This document shows, in pieces, positions 1 to 11,573 of a DNA stretch of 64,000 bases. Position 1 is the first letter of the stretch, and every line of letters starts with the position of its first letter. Below the pieces are notes generated by a model. It worked only from the letters and a program-made list of their open reading frames with translations, made no database searches and had not been told where the DNA came from. A program made the position numbers and the translations under genes. The stretch comes from Dioctria linearis (lineage: Eukaryota > Arthropoda > Insecta > Diptera > Asilidae): contig OZ005743.1 of the NCBI GenBank assembly GCA_963930735.1, forward strand, positions 61,464,652-61,528,651, read 5' to 3'.

Positions 1-344
1 TTAACAAATTAGAACATTTATTAGCTTCTACTGATCAGTTACTAATTTTTTAGGAATGCGGTAGCGAGTAATTATTTCATCAAAAAATATTCTTGCTACC
101 GTTTCCGCTTCGCCATTGGCAAGGCATAACAATCTACGAATTTCGTTAGATTGTCTTCGAATGTCAAAATGTACTTATTTCCCGAATGGGTTTCTTCAAG
201 GGGACTTACGATGTCCAAATATAATTTATCGAAGGGCATAAGGGCAGTATCTGTTATGACCATTGGCATACGATACTCCGGGCCAGCTTTCATTTTTTGG
301 CATTTAGGGCACTTTCGAATATATTTCCTGATGGAACTGAGCAT
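1..344 (-). pseudogene. Integrase, N-terminal part (gypsy A), frameshifted
   Basis: The minus-strand frame from 344 shows the second half of the HHCC zinc finger (CPKCQK), then the catalytic-core opening with PFDKLYLDIVSPL, whose Asp is the first of the D,D,E triad, and the usual SGNKYILTFEDNLTKF stretch. The frame stops at 96. A different frame continues the domain through ARIFFDEIITRYRIPKKLVT and reaches the second catalytic Asp (TDQ) near position 30, so one frameshift is present, followed by an in-frame stop. The rest of the protein lies beyond the window edge. Integrase inserts the cDNA into chromosomal DNA; this copy is dead. Confidence 0.85.
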
Positions 345-2110
345 ATTTCTCCACTTATATTTTTTCTTTATTTTTTATAAGTGTTCGTTACTCCTTGGTG
401 ACCACCAAACGCGGAGTCATGATAGTCTTTTAAAATTGTCTCGATTTCCTCGGGGTCTGAGATATTTTCTGGTAATGTATGCTGGGAATTTATTAGATTT
501 TGGTTTCAGGGTAAGTCGCCGTGTTCAGATGCACTGCTTTCGGATTTGCTGCTATCAGTTGAGTCAATTTCGACTAATTTATTTTGGAGGTTCCGTGGAT
601 ATTTTTGTACTTTTTGGGGAGGTTCTGGGTCTTGATTTTCCTCTTCAATATTATTTTGTGCCTCCCTTATTTGAGCTCTCGTAACAACATGGCAATGGTT
701 TTGTTTAGGCTTTAAGGCTGGTGGAGAACTAGAATCATTTTCGTCTATGTCAGAATCGGCTCGGTGATGTAGCTGAGCTTACACAATGAACGAATTGGGG
801 TTTGCATGGTTTAGCTCCGCAGGTATTCGACTAAGCGCGTCTGCATTAGTGTTATATTTTCCAGGCTTACATATATTCAATTTTATAGTCAAACTCTGAG
901 AGTTTATGGTGAAACCTGACTAATTTTGTAGTTGGGTCTTTTACATTGAATACCACTTTCAGGGGCTTGTGGTCGGTGTAGACCGTGAACGTTCTGCCCT
1001 GTAAATAACACCTGAAGTTCCTGGCGGCCCATACAATAGCGAGCAACCCTTTTTCTATTGTGGAGTATCTTTGTTCCGCCTTATTTAAACTTCTACTTGC
1101 ACACGCTATAGGCCTGTCTTTACCTATTGTCCCTTGTGATAAAACAGCTCCGAATGCCTCATTGCTAGCATTTGTTGTTAGATTAAAAGGTTGGGTAAAA
1201 TCTGGATATTTGATTAGAGGCGGATTTATAAGGGAATTTTTAATCTCATTAAATTAGTCTTGGCACTTTTGCGTCCAATTAAATTTAACGTCTTTCCGTA
1301 ATAGAGTTGTTATTGGCCTGACTATCTTTGAGAAATTAGGGATGAACTTGCGATAGTAGTTTGTCAATCCAAGAAACGATTGAGTTTGTCTCACAGTTCG
1401 GGGTTGAGGAAAATTTTGCACACAGCTTGTCTTACTGGGATCTGGGCGTGCTCCCTCATTTGAGCATTTGTGTCCGAGGTATATTACTTCTCGGCGAAGG
1501 AATTGACACTTTTCGGGTTGTAATTTAAGATTATGGGCTCGAAGTCTGTCGAATACTTTAGCCAGTTTCTCGTCATGATCTTTTAAATTTTTTCCATATA
1601 TTACAATATCATCGAGATAGACAAAGCATTCTAATCCTTGGAGACCCGTTAGAATGTAATTCATCAGGCATTGAAAGGTCGCAGGTGCGCCTTTCAGCCC
1701 AAATAGAATTCTCTTAAATTCATAATGCCCGTAAGCGGTACTAAACGCAGTTTTTGGTCTATCCCTTGGGTCAACCAGTACTTGGTGGTATCCGCTTTCA
1801 AGGTCAAGTGTAGTAAAGTAACGCGAATGCCCAAGCTGATCCAGTATATCCTCTATCCTGGGTAATGGAAAGGCATCCCCTATCGATTTCTCGTTAACTT
1901 TACGGAAATCTACCACTACTCGCCAACGTTTATTTCCATCAGGCCCGGCTTTCTTCGGGACTACCAGCAACGGAGAATTCCACGGGCTTTAACTTATTTG
2001 GATTATGTCATTCTCTAACATATCCTTGATTTGCTCATTTATTACAGCTAGGTGCGTTTCTGGAAGTCTATACATCTTTTAATTTATGGGTGGCTGATTG
2101 TGCAAAATGG
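345..2110 (-). pseudogene. Reverse transcriptase and RNase H (gypsy A), broken
   Basis: The largest open piece (1254-1970) carries the RT palm: LLVVPKK, RWRVVVDFRKVN, TTLDLESGYHQ (first catalytic Asp), PFGLKGAPATF-type motif with a Leu in place of Phe, and the catalytic YLDD box. It ends in the thumb segment FLGLTNYYRKFIPNFS. Below 1254 an RNase H-like sequence is visible in shifted frames (TDHKPL, NADALSRIP), then a linker to integrase. Upstream of 1970 the RT start is split by stops. The enzyme would copy genomic RNA into cDNA inside the Gag particle. The stops indicate an old insertion. Confidence 0.88.
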
Positions 2111-2189
2111 GGATGGTATGCTTTATGGTATTAGTGCATGTTAGTTTATCTCCCTTTAAATAAAAAAATATCATTATACTTGTAGCATA

Positions 2190-3367
2190 ACTCAAGAATT
2201 TATTTTTCTTCTTCGTGGTTTAAAATTTTCATCCAACAGTAATTCTTTACGTAAAGCCACAAATCTGTCTGGGTTATAGCTTTTAATTTGGTTTACGTTT
2301 ATTGAATATGGATTGGAGTTGAAATATTTCTTATCACTTTTGTAGTTGTATTCTGTTTTGTTATGTGCACGAGGGATCACCTTCTTTCTGATTACTTTGG
2401 GTATTTATATCGTCCAAAGGTATATTGAGAAGTTTAAAATTATAATGACTACTTGGAACTAGAGTAAGCTTTAATTTTCCTAGGAATACGGGTTCTGTGT
2501 TTATGTTTAGAACAGATACTGGTATAAAACTTTTGTGAGGACTAACTAAGCAATTTGAGACAAATACTCCTTCTTTTATCTCTTGAGACATACAGATCAT
2601 TTCTTGATTCAATTATAATGGAATGCTCAGTACAATTTGAGATCGAGGAGGTATTCTATTGGATCGCTGAAGTACTACTTCGTATTGCCTACCTTCATCT
2701 TAATTTAAGGTGCTTGAAATGTCTCCCATTGGGGATAAGGAGTTTGTATTATCGGGTGCCCGTGAAATGTTAGTAGATTTAAATTGTTCCTCTATTTGAT
2801 CCCTCGGTAGTTCATCTCCATCTTCTATGGATGTTTCGAGAGGTACCGTGAATTCCATAGGGTTGGTTTCCGTGCGAGGAAACCGGAGCAATTTGTTAGC
2901 CCTTCTATATTGCAATTTTTTGCAAGAAAGTCATTACCTAACAGCCCATCATGAGAGATTTGGGCGTTATCTTCTACAACCTGTAGATTGCACGGGATAC
3001 TGCGGCTTAGTAAAAAGTTGCCTTGGCAGTTACCCAATGCTTTTCCTTCTCCAAATGGAGTTTTCAAAGTGACCTTTTGATTTTGTTGTATGCGTTTTGG
3101 CGTATCTAGTGCTTCCTTCTTAATTATGCTTTCTTCAGCCCCAGTGTCTACTACCAGCCGAACGGCTATGTTTCCGCTTTTATCTAATGGTAACTCTACC
3201 ACTGATACGTTTTCCTTAATCTGCGGGTTTTTTAGCTGGGAGGACCCTAAAGTATTTTGCGATATTTTATTTAATGTCGAGCCGGGGCTTTTTCGGTCGA
3301 CAGATGCCGTTTCCCGATTTTGTAGCCTCCCATCTGTATAACCTCTTCTTCCACAAAACTTACACAT
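2190..3367 (-). pseudogene. Aspartic protease and protease-RT linker (gypsy A), broken
   Basis: The frame 2825-3367 contains the retropepsin active site LVVDTGAEESIIKK, followed by a flap-region-like segment and the HDGLLGNDFL motif typical of gypsy proteases. A short continuation (2361-2612) resembles the linker found between protease and RT in this group (KEGVFVSNCLV, VSVLNIN), and two further pieces (2192-2380 and 2700-2915) lie in other frames. At least three frame changes separate these pieces. The protease would process Gag-Pol. The CCHC region of Gag lies immediately upstream, as expected. Confidence 0.82.
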
Positions 3368-3429
3368 CTCTTGACCGTTAAATCTGTGTTCGTGATTTGG
3401 ATTTCCCCACTGAGTGTTGTTGTTGCTAT

Positions 3430-4640
3430 TTAGGTGATTCCGTGTGCTTTGACATTTTGTTTACAATATTGGGCATCATGGCCCTTTGTTCTGCAGTTAA
3501 TGCAGATGGAAGTATTTTTACGTTTTAAACAATCATCATACGTATGTCCCTTGTATTTGCAATAACTGCATGTGATCCTACCTAAAAGTAATTTTTGCTC
3601 ACCGTATGGTTTCTTTTCTGCATATTGAGAAGAAGAGTTCTGGAAAGGAGGTGGACTTCTTAATGATTCTCTTGCCATACTGGCTTGAGTAGAGCACCAA
3701 TTATTTGTTTGATTTTTATCAGTATTAAAGGATACTGAAGGTACCTTTAATGACTCCAGATTTGGAGGAATACCACACTTAGTTTTTATATTAGGCTTTC
3801 CTGTATCAGTTGTGTAGGGGTATATAGAGGAGTTTATACTTTCGTGTATGGGATAACCATAAGCATTAGCAAAATTTGAGGTGTTTGGTCTAAAGAAATT
3901 GTCCATTTGAAAAGAATTTGTAGGTTGAAGTAAGTAGTTTATTGGTTGTGGAATGAAAAAGGGACCCTGTTGCAACTTCTCCATATCTAATGCCTTTTGA
4001 ATAAGAGTCTCCAACGAGCTTTCATTTATTGTAAGTAAATAGGCGCTTAGATGGGGATTAGTTGCACCACTCTTTACGGAAGCCATTGCAAAGTCTATCT
4101 GTTGCTTTACCACATTAAAATTTTCAGCACCGTATTTGCTTTGTGCTGCCTCGTTACATTGTACTAAAAGTCTTTTTAGTCTAGTAGTAAATGAATTAAA
4201 TGATTCTTGAGGATATTGTCGGCAAGTGATTAGTTTGTTAATTAACTCGTGCTATGTTTCACGAGGTAAGTAAGTCAGACAAAGCAACTGCTCAACTTCT
4301 TCAAATTTCGTGAGTGTACTGGATGCTATTAATTGATATGCATTTCCTCTCAAACTTGTTGGGAAAATTTGCATGAAGGCTGCCTTTTCCTCCTCCACTA
4401 GACATTGTTGTACTTGCTTACAACAGCTATGAAAGTTTGCAATTCTGTGAGGGTTTGAGAATTAATTTCTCCACAGAACAAAGGCACCATTTGTGCAGTA
4501 AGTTTAACAACTTTCTCATAGTTTACAGGCATTTTGTTTGTCTTGTGTGGATGCTCAACCTTTGAAGTATTTTGGGTATTTATATCTAAATTTGGAGTGG
4601 TTAACAATTTTTCGGGTATTATAACGTCTAAGACTGTGAG
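3430..4640 (-). pseudogene. Gag capsid and nucleocapsid (gypsy A), broken
   Basis: Frame 3430-4113 ends with two CCHC zinc knuckles, CSYCKYKGHTYDDC and CINCRTKGHDAQYC, which fit C-x2-C-x4-H-x4-C exactly and would bind genomic RNA. A second open piece (4398-4607) holds the N-terminal region. The intervening 280 bp is open only in fragments, so the capsid is interrupted. Gag forms the particle; the knuckles give this call high confidence even though the capsid is diverged. Confidence 0.85.
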
Positions 4641-5265
4641 TTCTTATTTGGAAGTTAACCAAACTGTGTCTTCCAAAACGTTTACCTGACCAGTGTTCAC
4701 GATAACAATTTACTCTTCTTTGGGGTGAACTTTGCTCTGTTCTTGGGCTATTCGAAGAGCTTACGTTGTCGAATGAAAGTCAATTTATTGTTGCTTCAAA
4801 ATCTGAGCAAGCAGGGCTTTGATCAGATTTCTGCATGAAAGCAGAATTTTCTTAAAAAAGAGGTAGTTTGACTTACTTTATGTACATATATATATACATA
4901 CTGGAATATTTAAAAAGAGAAAAAAAAAAAAAGATTGAAGATGTTTTTACACTGACGTTAGTTAATGTGTATTGTATAGCAGTTTATCGATTTAATAGTG
5001 AAGTTCTGCCAATCGCTGAATTTGGATTGAAACTTACTTAGTGTTTAATGTCTGCAGTTTCAGAAACGTTTTGATGTCTGTCCAAGCCGATAAATTGCCT
5101 TGGAAGTATATTCCCTTATTTTTTTTTGTAGTTGTTGGCTGGTTGTATTACAACAAACAAATTAAGTCAGAAGTGCCCCAACGTCATACTTTTGACGTTA
5201 GTTACAGTTTCACTTCTATGTGAGTTCGAGGATCAAAGTTTTTCAAGTATTGAATTAACTTCCTT

Positions 5266-5286
5266 GATCCTACCGGCTGCGCCAAT
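5266..5286 (-). promoter_or_regulatory. Primer-binding site of gypsy A
   Basis: Immediately inside the 5' LTR the minus strand reads TGGCGCAGCCGGTAGGATC. TGG followed by GCGCAG-type sequence is the position and form of a tRNA-primed minus-strand start site; it resembles the serine-tRNA site of 17.6/297 elements (family knowledge). It also fixes the inner edge of the LTR. Confidence 0.65.
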
Positions 5287-6069
5287 TTGTTAAGTAGGAA
5301 TATATCCTACTGAAACTTGTTGTGGTTTCTTTGCAAAGAAACCGTTTGACTTAATTTGTTGTTATTGCCGTACTGCTTTTATTCTTCCCGGCAGCGATTG
5401 TAGTAGCTCTAGTGCGACAGTAGTTGCGTGGAGTAGCTGTTAAAGCATAACTCCTGGTCTTAGTAGGGAATAGCTTGTTAAAGCACAACTCCTAGTATTA
5501 TTATGGAGTAGCTTGTTAAAGCACAACTCCTGGTATTAGTATGGAGTAGCTTGTATAAGCATAACTCCTAATTAAAACGAACTGTTTACTACACGACTCA
5601 CTCGACTCAATTCGACTGCACTTTATTCTTCAATTTCTTCGCTTATTTATACAAGAGTAATCTTATTAATACGGAAACTGTGAAATACTTCCGACGCAAC
5701 ATTTTGTATATAATAGTACAAAGTGTTAGGCCATATGCATTTCATTTATTTCTGTTTATAAATGAATCGCGGCACTCGTCGCTTCCGCACATACATACAT
5801 ATATTTTTCTCTGACTAGAATCGTGCTGAACGTTCCGTCAGTACATTATCGCATTTGTGGTTACATACGTACATACATAAATCTTGACAAACGCTAACCG
5901 CTTGTTGCTCATTCATCGTGACATTCATGATTTACACACATACCTACATATATATCACTTTCTTCATATACAAATCGTGAACCATCATTTGGTCACCTGG
6001 GTTCTACCGCTGGCGCAAGGTTATCGTATTACAACGTGCGAATTCTTGCCCGCAGGGTATTGCGTCACT
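5287..6069 (-). repeat. 5' LTR of gypsy A
   Basis: The LTR is placed between the primer-binding site and an AGTGAC terminus at 6069 (minus-strand start), which is the start typical of 17.6-like LTRs. It is about 783 bp and carries the transcription signals of the element. The partner LTR is outside the window, so the outer boundary rests on the terminal motif only and no target duplication can be checked. Confidence 0.55.
5430..5575. repeat. 38-bp tandem repeat inside the gypsy A LTR
   Basis: Four head-to-tail copies of a unit beginning AGTAGCTTGTTAAAGCACAA and containing CTCCTGGTATTAG are visible, with small differences between copies. They lie inside the LTR and may be enhancer-like or just slippage. 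Confidence 0.75.
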
Positions 6070-6287
6070 CGATCTAAATTAGTTATTTCCTCAACTTGTT
6101 ACGTAATTGGGGAAGATCAGTAACGACTGGAATTATAATTCAATGAAAATGATGTAGGCATGTATGTATGTTCAATGAAAAATGATGAAAATATGTATGC
6201 TTGTGTTTGCTAGCATTTCTTTGATAATTGTCGTAGGTATGTACATATGTTACTATGCTTACTTAAAATTGTGGGTGGAGGTATGTA

Positions 6288-6419
6288 TGTAACAGATGCG
6301 GACTAGACGATCATAGCGCGAGGAGTGTCCGCCTACTGCGGGCACGTATTCCATAAAAAATGCCTGCAAAAATGGGTAAAGGAAAAGTCCAGCTGTCCAA
6401 ACTGTAGGCTATTTCTTGG
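6288..6419 (+). pseudogene. RING-H2 zinc finger upstream of and in frame with a Gag remnant
   Basis: The segment reads CNRC, a 14-15 residue spacer, then YCGHVFHKKCLQKWV and CPNC. This is the C-x2-C ... C-x-H-x2-H-x2-C-x10-C-x2-C pattern of a RING-H2 finger with all eight zinc ligands. One single-nucleotide frameshift lies between the second and third ligands (about 6320-6336). RING-H2 domains bind E2 ubiquitin-conjugating enzymes and act as E3 ligases (family knowledge). The frame of the second half continues through a single TAA at 6420-6422 into the Gag below, so the two were probably one protein. No start codon could be chosen with confidence. Confidence 0.7.
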
Positions 6420-7914
6420 GTAAGCTGACTTTTTCACTTATTCTGGCACAATAGCCAAACGACCAGTTGCTCGAGCATATGGTCAAGAGAGCTTGGGGTC
6501 AACATCACAGCAAAAGACTCCGTCGCCCAGACAACAGCTCTCGCTGCCCACTAGTCCGCGAACGAATAGGTCCAATGAAGGAGTCCCGGAAAGGAGTCCA
6601 TCAAGCGCTTCAGCTGGACGTGAGCCAGAGGCAAGAGAAGCATATCTCTACCTAACTGTTCTTCAATTACAAATTGCCAATCTAGTAAGAGGAGAGATGT
6701 CTCGCTGTCTCAGCGATTTCCGGACCAAACTAAGATCTCAGGCACAACCTCCGTCGCGTACGACAGTGCCTCAGATAGATCTCTCTCGTCCACCCCTTCT
6801 CTTCCGCCTATTTCACGGTCTTTTTCTCCTGATCCAGGGTTACTAAACTACTCCAATCGAGTAATCAACAATAACAGCGCCCCTGTCGAGGGAAAAGATC
6901 CGCCTCCTAGGGCAACACCATCAGCGCCTAGAATGCCGCCGGGGCAGGATCCTCCTAGGTTTGAGCGAGCAGCTCGACAACCGACTAATCAGTAGCTCAG
7001 GCGTTCGTCAAGCCCGATCAAGGGATGGAGGTTGACATACGACGGTGATAATTTACGTCTCTCCGTGGAAGACTTTATCTTTCGCGTAGGGGCGTTAACG
7101 AACACTTCATTATATGGCGACCTTAATCTCCTGGTAGGCATATGCACTCCTTGTTCAGTGACCGAGCGAACAACTGCTATTGGTGGTTGCTAAGAATTTA
7201 TCCCACTCCTACTTGGGAACAAGTCCGCGCCGCCTTACTCCCCGAAAGGGGCGGCCCTAGGGATGACATTCGTGTACGTTGTCAAATGATGAATAGGCGA
7301 CAAGAAGCAGGGAAAGGTGCAACGTGTATTACCAAACCATGGTTTAATTGCGAAATTAGCTGCAGACTCCCATGTCAGAGCGAGGGTTCCTAGACCTAAT
7401 CAGAACAAATCTGTTACTAGCTATTCAGCGCCAAATCTGTTTACACCCAGCGAACTCAATAAGCCAATTGCGGGCGTTGATGATGCAAATTCAGGCCACT
7501 CACGATCGGACCTTGACTTCAAATAACCCCAGCGTGAATCATCGAGCTCTCGAAATGCCGTTTCCTACTGCGACGAGTACAATGAGAAACCCTCGTTATC
7601 GAGTTCATGAACTGAGAGCGATTGATCCAAAGGCAGAGTATAAGACCAGGCCGGCTACCCATGAAATCGGCGTAGACGAAGTGCATACGAGAGCCCCAGC
7701 TCGAGCTCCCCCTATCTGCTGGAACTGTGACCAGCAAGGCCATTTGTACACTGACTGCCCACAAACTCCATCGGGTTATTTCTGCTATGGATGCGGTCAG
7801 AAAGATGTAATTAAACCTAAGTGTAGAATTTGTGATCAGAAACGGGTCGGGAGCGACAACACCCGCTTCCGTTCAATTTCCTTGCTCTGCGGTGGTTTGG
7901 CGAAAATTTTGTAA
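6420..7914 (+). pseudogene. Retroelement Gag with zinc knuckles, broken
   Basis: After a proline/serine-rich stretch (about 6493-6990), a capsid-like region begins with WRLTYDGDNLRLSVEDFIFRV near 7024, followed by NNCYWWLLRIYPTPTWEQV and an RCQMMNRRQEAG segment. A second part (7372-7914) includes a helical stretch and a CCHC knuckle CWNCDQQGHLYTDC. It is followed by CYGCGQKDVIKPKC, a second knuckle-like unit lacking the usual His. At least two frameshifts separate the pieces. This arrangement is a retrotransposon Gag, with no polymerase visible afterwards. The copy is dead or Gag-only. Confidence 0.75.
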
Positions 7915-8150
7915 AGGACAATCATCCTAGTATAACCCATCTCTACCTTCACTGAGTAGATGTTTCCCTTCTAATCCCGTCTGGATTAGCCTCGTAATGA
8001 GGATTTTTCTGTCTGTCCTTCAAATTCCTGGCGAAAATTGTGTAAAAGACAAGGATCCTAGTCGAACCCATCTCTATCTATTATGAGTAGATAACTTACA
8101 TATAATCCCTTCTATATTATCCTCAAGATGAGGATTTTCCTTTCCTGTCT
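7900..8150 (+). repeat. Two tandem copies of a ~131-bp unit after the Gag remnant
   Basis: Two units begin GCGAAAATT-TGTAAA (7900 and 8031) and share ACCCATCTCTA, GAGTAGAT and a closing ATGAGGATTTT. They are about 80% alike by eye. The Gag frame ends in the first copy. They could be the untranslated end of the element. Confidence 0.7.
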
Positions 8151-8155
8151 CTTCT

Positions 8156-8950
8156 TCTATATTACTTTAGTGAGCTGTCGTGAGTCGAGCCACATATTGG
8201 GCGCCCTCTAGGAGGATGCTGAAAGTTTAAAAACCGGCTAGCTCAGCGAGCTCTAGACCGAACCATCTTTCAGGATCTTTGACATACTGAAGGAGTCAAC
8301 AACCCTGCCCTGTTATGGTCGCATGAGGGAATGGCGGCAGCAGGGTAATGCCGCGTGTAAACATGACAGACTACCACCATGGAACCACCCTGACATCTAC
8401 TTGTCAGAGCTGTCGATGGAACAGCTGGCACCAGTAGTGGAACATGGTGAGGAACGAGGAGGATTGGACAGCAAAGAGGCCGGAAGGAGTGACAGCGGGC
8501 AGAAAAGTTTGAGCTCTTATTGGGGATGGAAGTGTGAGAAATAATAGAAAAAGGACGAAAAATTGGCGGGAGGAAAGAACAACCGCACGAGAAGAAGATA
8601 AAGTGCCTCAAGTGTAGTATTCTGTCTGGGAAAAGCAAAAATCTAAAAGAATCCAGAAATCTCGGCATCATCCTGGAACCGAAGTAAACGGAGGCAACGA
8701 GGGAGACAATAAAATAACCAACCAAACAACTTATATAACTCCACCGATGAACGTAAGGAAATGAAGACAGGAATTTCTATTTTAGCAAAAGAAAATAAAC
8801 ATATATCTCGCCAATGGAGCAAGCTAAGTATTTAATATCAATTTTAGAAATACATGTGACAAAGTAATAGTCGTGCGGCACTAGGCGTAATCCGGTCCAC
8901 GGAACGCCTGAAACATTGAAAGTTTTATCGTAGCGTCATTAATTATAGTG
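8156..8950. other. Unassigned intergenic stretch
   Basis: Moderately GC-rich sequence with short open frames (longest about 150 codons on the minus strand) that show no recognisable motif. It probably belongs to the 3' part of the preceding element. I see no RNA gene in it. Confidence 0.4.
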
Positions 8951-8954
8951 ATAA

Positions 8955-9810
8955 CATTAATTTCCAAGTCACAATGATACTCGACAAATGACTTAAGACA
9001 ATCTAAAAACGCACAGAGTGCTGTCTGTTTTCAGGAGCGCCTGTAATATATAAAATATGATTGCGTCTTCGTTACTGGTGCTCACTGTATCAATTTTATC
9101 CTTGCGGGATATTCTTTAAGTGCATAATAATAGGTTAAGACTTACAGAGTGTTATCCGTTTCTAGGAGCACCGGAATTATATAAAATTTTCGAGTATCTT
9201 CCTTATTTATAGTGATAATATTAATTTCTTCATATTCTACAAATGACTTAAATTGATAGAAGAACTTACATAGTGCTAACCGTTTCCAGGAGCACATGAA
9301 ATATATATATTATTCCGTTTTATTAGTTATGTTGATGATATCAATTCCGTTATTATAAAGTAATCTTCGAGTGAATTAAATTGATAGAAGAACTTACAGA
9401 GTGTCATCCGTTTCTAGCACCGGAATTATATAAAATATTCGAGTATCTTCCTTATTTATAGTGATAATATTAATTTCTTCATATTCTACAAAGGACTTAA
9501 ATTGATAGAAGAACTTACATAGTGCTAACCGTTTCAGGAGGACATGAAATATATATATTATTCCGTTTTATTAGTTACGTTGATGATATCAATTCCGTTA
9601 TTATAAAGTAATCTTCGAGTGAACTAAATTGATAGAAGAACTTACAGAGTGTGATGCATTTCTAGGAGCACCGGAATTATATAAAATATTCGAGTATCTT
9701 CCTTATTTATAGTGATAATATTAATTTCTTCATATTCTACAAATCACTTAAATTGATAGAAGAACTTACATAGTGCTAACCGTTTCCAGGAGCACATGAA
9801 ATGTATGTTA
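8955..9810 (+). repeat. ~250-bp bipartite tandem array
   Basis: Two diverged ~125-bp monomers alternate. Type A starts CTTACAGAGTGT and contains TCTAGGAGCACCGGAATTAT; type B starts ACTTACATAGTGCTAACCG and contains TTCCAGGAGCACATGAAAT. Type A starts near 9140, 9391 and 9640 and type B near 9262, 9512 and 9770, giving a period of about 250 bp. A more diverged copy precedes near 9010. Pieces resume at 11516-11573 and 12015-12215 on the far side of two insertions, so the original array was longer. No coding frame is conserved across copies. Confidence 0.85.
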
Positions 9811-11515
9811 GAAGAAAAGGATAATCGGTTGAAAAATAAACAGATGGCTACAGATTAAATCTTTATTCGTTAGATATGCTCTCACAATCGTTCTACCTAA
9901 GATGCTCGCTCGACGGAATACACAGAAAAGAAGGAATATATTTTCGATGTCAGGCGTGTGACAGATTTGTCAGCGTAAAGTTGGCTATATAAGTGGTTGT
10001 TGTCTCTGAAACTTATGTTAATGGTGTTCCCGTCGATTGATTACAATGCAGTGGCGTATCATATATATATTGTTACCTTTCCTATTTTTTCTGGCCGAGC
10101 GTGTACCAGATTTTACAAATCATGTAACCCAGCTGTCAATGCGGCCACTGTAATGATACGATGCGAAGGTTTTACTTGACCTAATTTTAGTACCCGCGTA
10201 GATCCAATAACAATTTTATTTACTTAACGGGTAGTGGAGAATGTGCAAATTTGGTCGTGCTGAATCTATGTGCAGTGTAGAGCATTCAACTATGTATGTT
10301 GTGTTATTATTGTTCGGTTTATTCTCCTCCGCGCCTGCATTCATACGTGCGTGTGTGTGTGGTTTGATTCAGGTCGCAAAAACGCGATGGTTATGTTGTG
10401 ACGTCGAGAGTAATGTTTATGTGTAAAAATAAAGTTGTTACCTGTATTTAGGGTTATGTTGAGGTAGGGTTATGTTGAGGATACCCACGGCGCTTACTGT
10501 GTGGGCTTCAATCTATTTACCAGTATTATAGGTGCAATAAACGCCTCCCGGCAGTGCATTCGGGGGGAGCAGGTTACGTGGCTCCTCTGGCTAGGGTTCT
10601 CCGTGGCTGAGACTATTTTGCAGTTCTGGGGAATTTCTTCTCAGAGGGGTCGAAATAAACCAATTGTGACTGGTGCAAATTTAACACAAAACTACTCTAC
10701 TTTGTGATGTTTTCTTATTTTATTTTATTCGTGCTTAACTTTCTGACAAAATCATATTTTTTTTTCTTTGTTTTACCCTTCTCACTAAAAAGTACTTCTA
10801 AGCTTGCTCAGTCGTTCCTCACTGTCTACTCCTTCTCGAAAAATCCTTTCCAATCTTCCAATTTTATGATCTTTTCCTCTTTGACTTTTCCTACTAACCT
10901 AATGAAACGACATCTAGCATAACAATCTATTTATTTATCTTTTTTAATAATAATTACTAATTCTTTCTTATTTTGAAAATTTATAAATGAATATTCCTGC
11001 CAAAATTTTTCTGACTAGTGCTGGATGTTTTTTTCTAGTAGAAATTTGGAAATTTACATTTCTAGGTTATGGGCAAACTGATTTACAATTTCTATATATG
11101 GTTTAAAGTTTTTTTTTTTTTTTACTTAATTAATTCTAATTATGTCTTTCTTTTCAGGTCCGGAAGGGCACGTGCAGGTGCTCGCCTTATATATCTGCTT
11201 CGCGGGAATATGGATTATTTAGGCCGGCGTTGAGTCTTCATTTCCAGGGACAGGTAAGACCAAGGTTGGTGGCGGATAGGGTCTTTGTAAAGTGTTGTCG
11301 TGTGATGTGTGCTGTGCTGTTTTGACTTGCTTTCATTCAATTTTCTAATGCCTCTTTCCGATTTTAGCGGAGGAAATGGGAAAAGCCTCCCATGCATTGA
11401 TATTCCGGCTTATGGACTTGGATACGCATAAAGCCGGCACCGTGGGAATGTGTGCTGGTGTTAATGAAACAACGAGGGATTTCCAAATGCCTTGCAGGTA
11501 TGTTAATTTGTTACA
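9811..11515. mobile_element. 1.7-kb insertion interrupting the tandem array, unclassified
   Basis: The type B monomer breaks off after AGCACATGAAA at 9811 and resumes at 11516 with ATATAATATTATTCCG. The inserted sequence starts TGTATGTTAG and ends TTTGTTACA, so it has TG...CA ends. A TATA-like CTATATAAG lies near 9985 and an AAAATAAAG near 10428, which would fit a promoter and poly(A) signal of a long LTR in plus orientation. Two GC-richer segments (11159-11252 and 11365-11507) are bounded by splice-like AG and GT signals, but neither encodes anything I recognise. A solo LTR or non-autonomous retroelement is possible; this is inference. Confidence 0.45.
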
Positions 11516-11573
11516 ATATAATATTATTCCGTTTTATTAGTTACGTTGCTGATATCAAATCTGTTATTATAAA

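Larger units (their letters stand above)
1..6069 (-). mobile_element. Ty3/gypsy LTR retrotransposon A (17.6/297-like), partial and decayed
   Basis: Reading on the minus strand, the order is 5' LTR (5287-6069), primer-binding site, Gag with zinc knuckles, aspartic protease, reverse transcriptase, RNase H and the start of integrase, which runs off the left edge. This is canonical Ty3/gypsy order. The terminal AGTGAC of the LTR and the TGGCGCAG primer site fit the 17.6/297 insect group (family knowledge). Every domain is broken by stops or frameshifts, so this copy cannot be autonomous. The second LTR and any env lie outside the window. Assignment to gypsy is firm; the subgroup is inference. Confidence 0.9.

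Noticed and set aside
1..30. The first bases resemble the foldback arm at 11941 (AACAAATTAGAAC).
   Set aside because: Identity is only about 13 bp, and the bases also fit the continuing integrase sequence of gypsy A.
8312..8330. GTTATGGTCGC resembles the start of the hairpin repeat family.
   Set aside because: No palindrome and no GAACGCACCC block follow.
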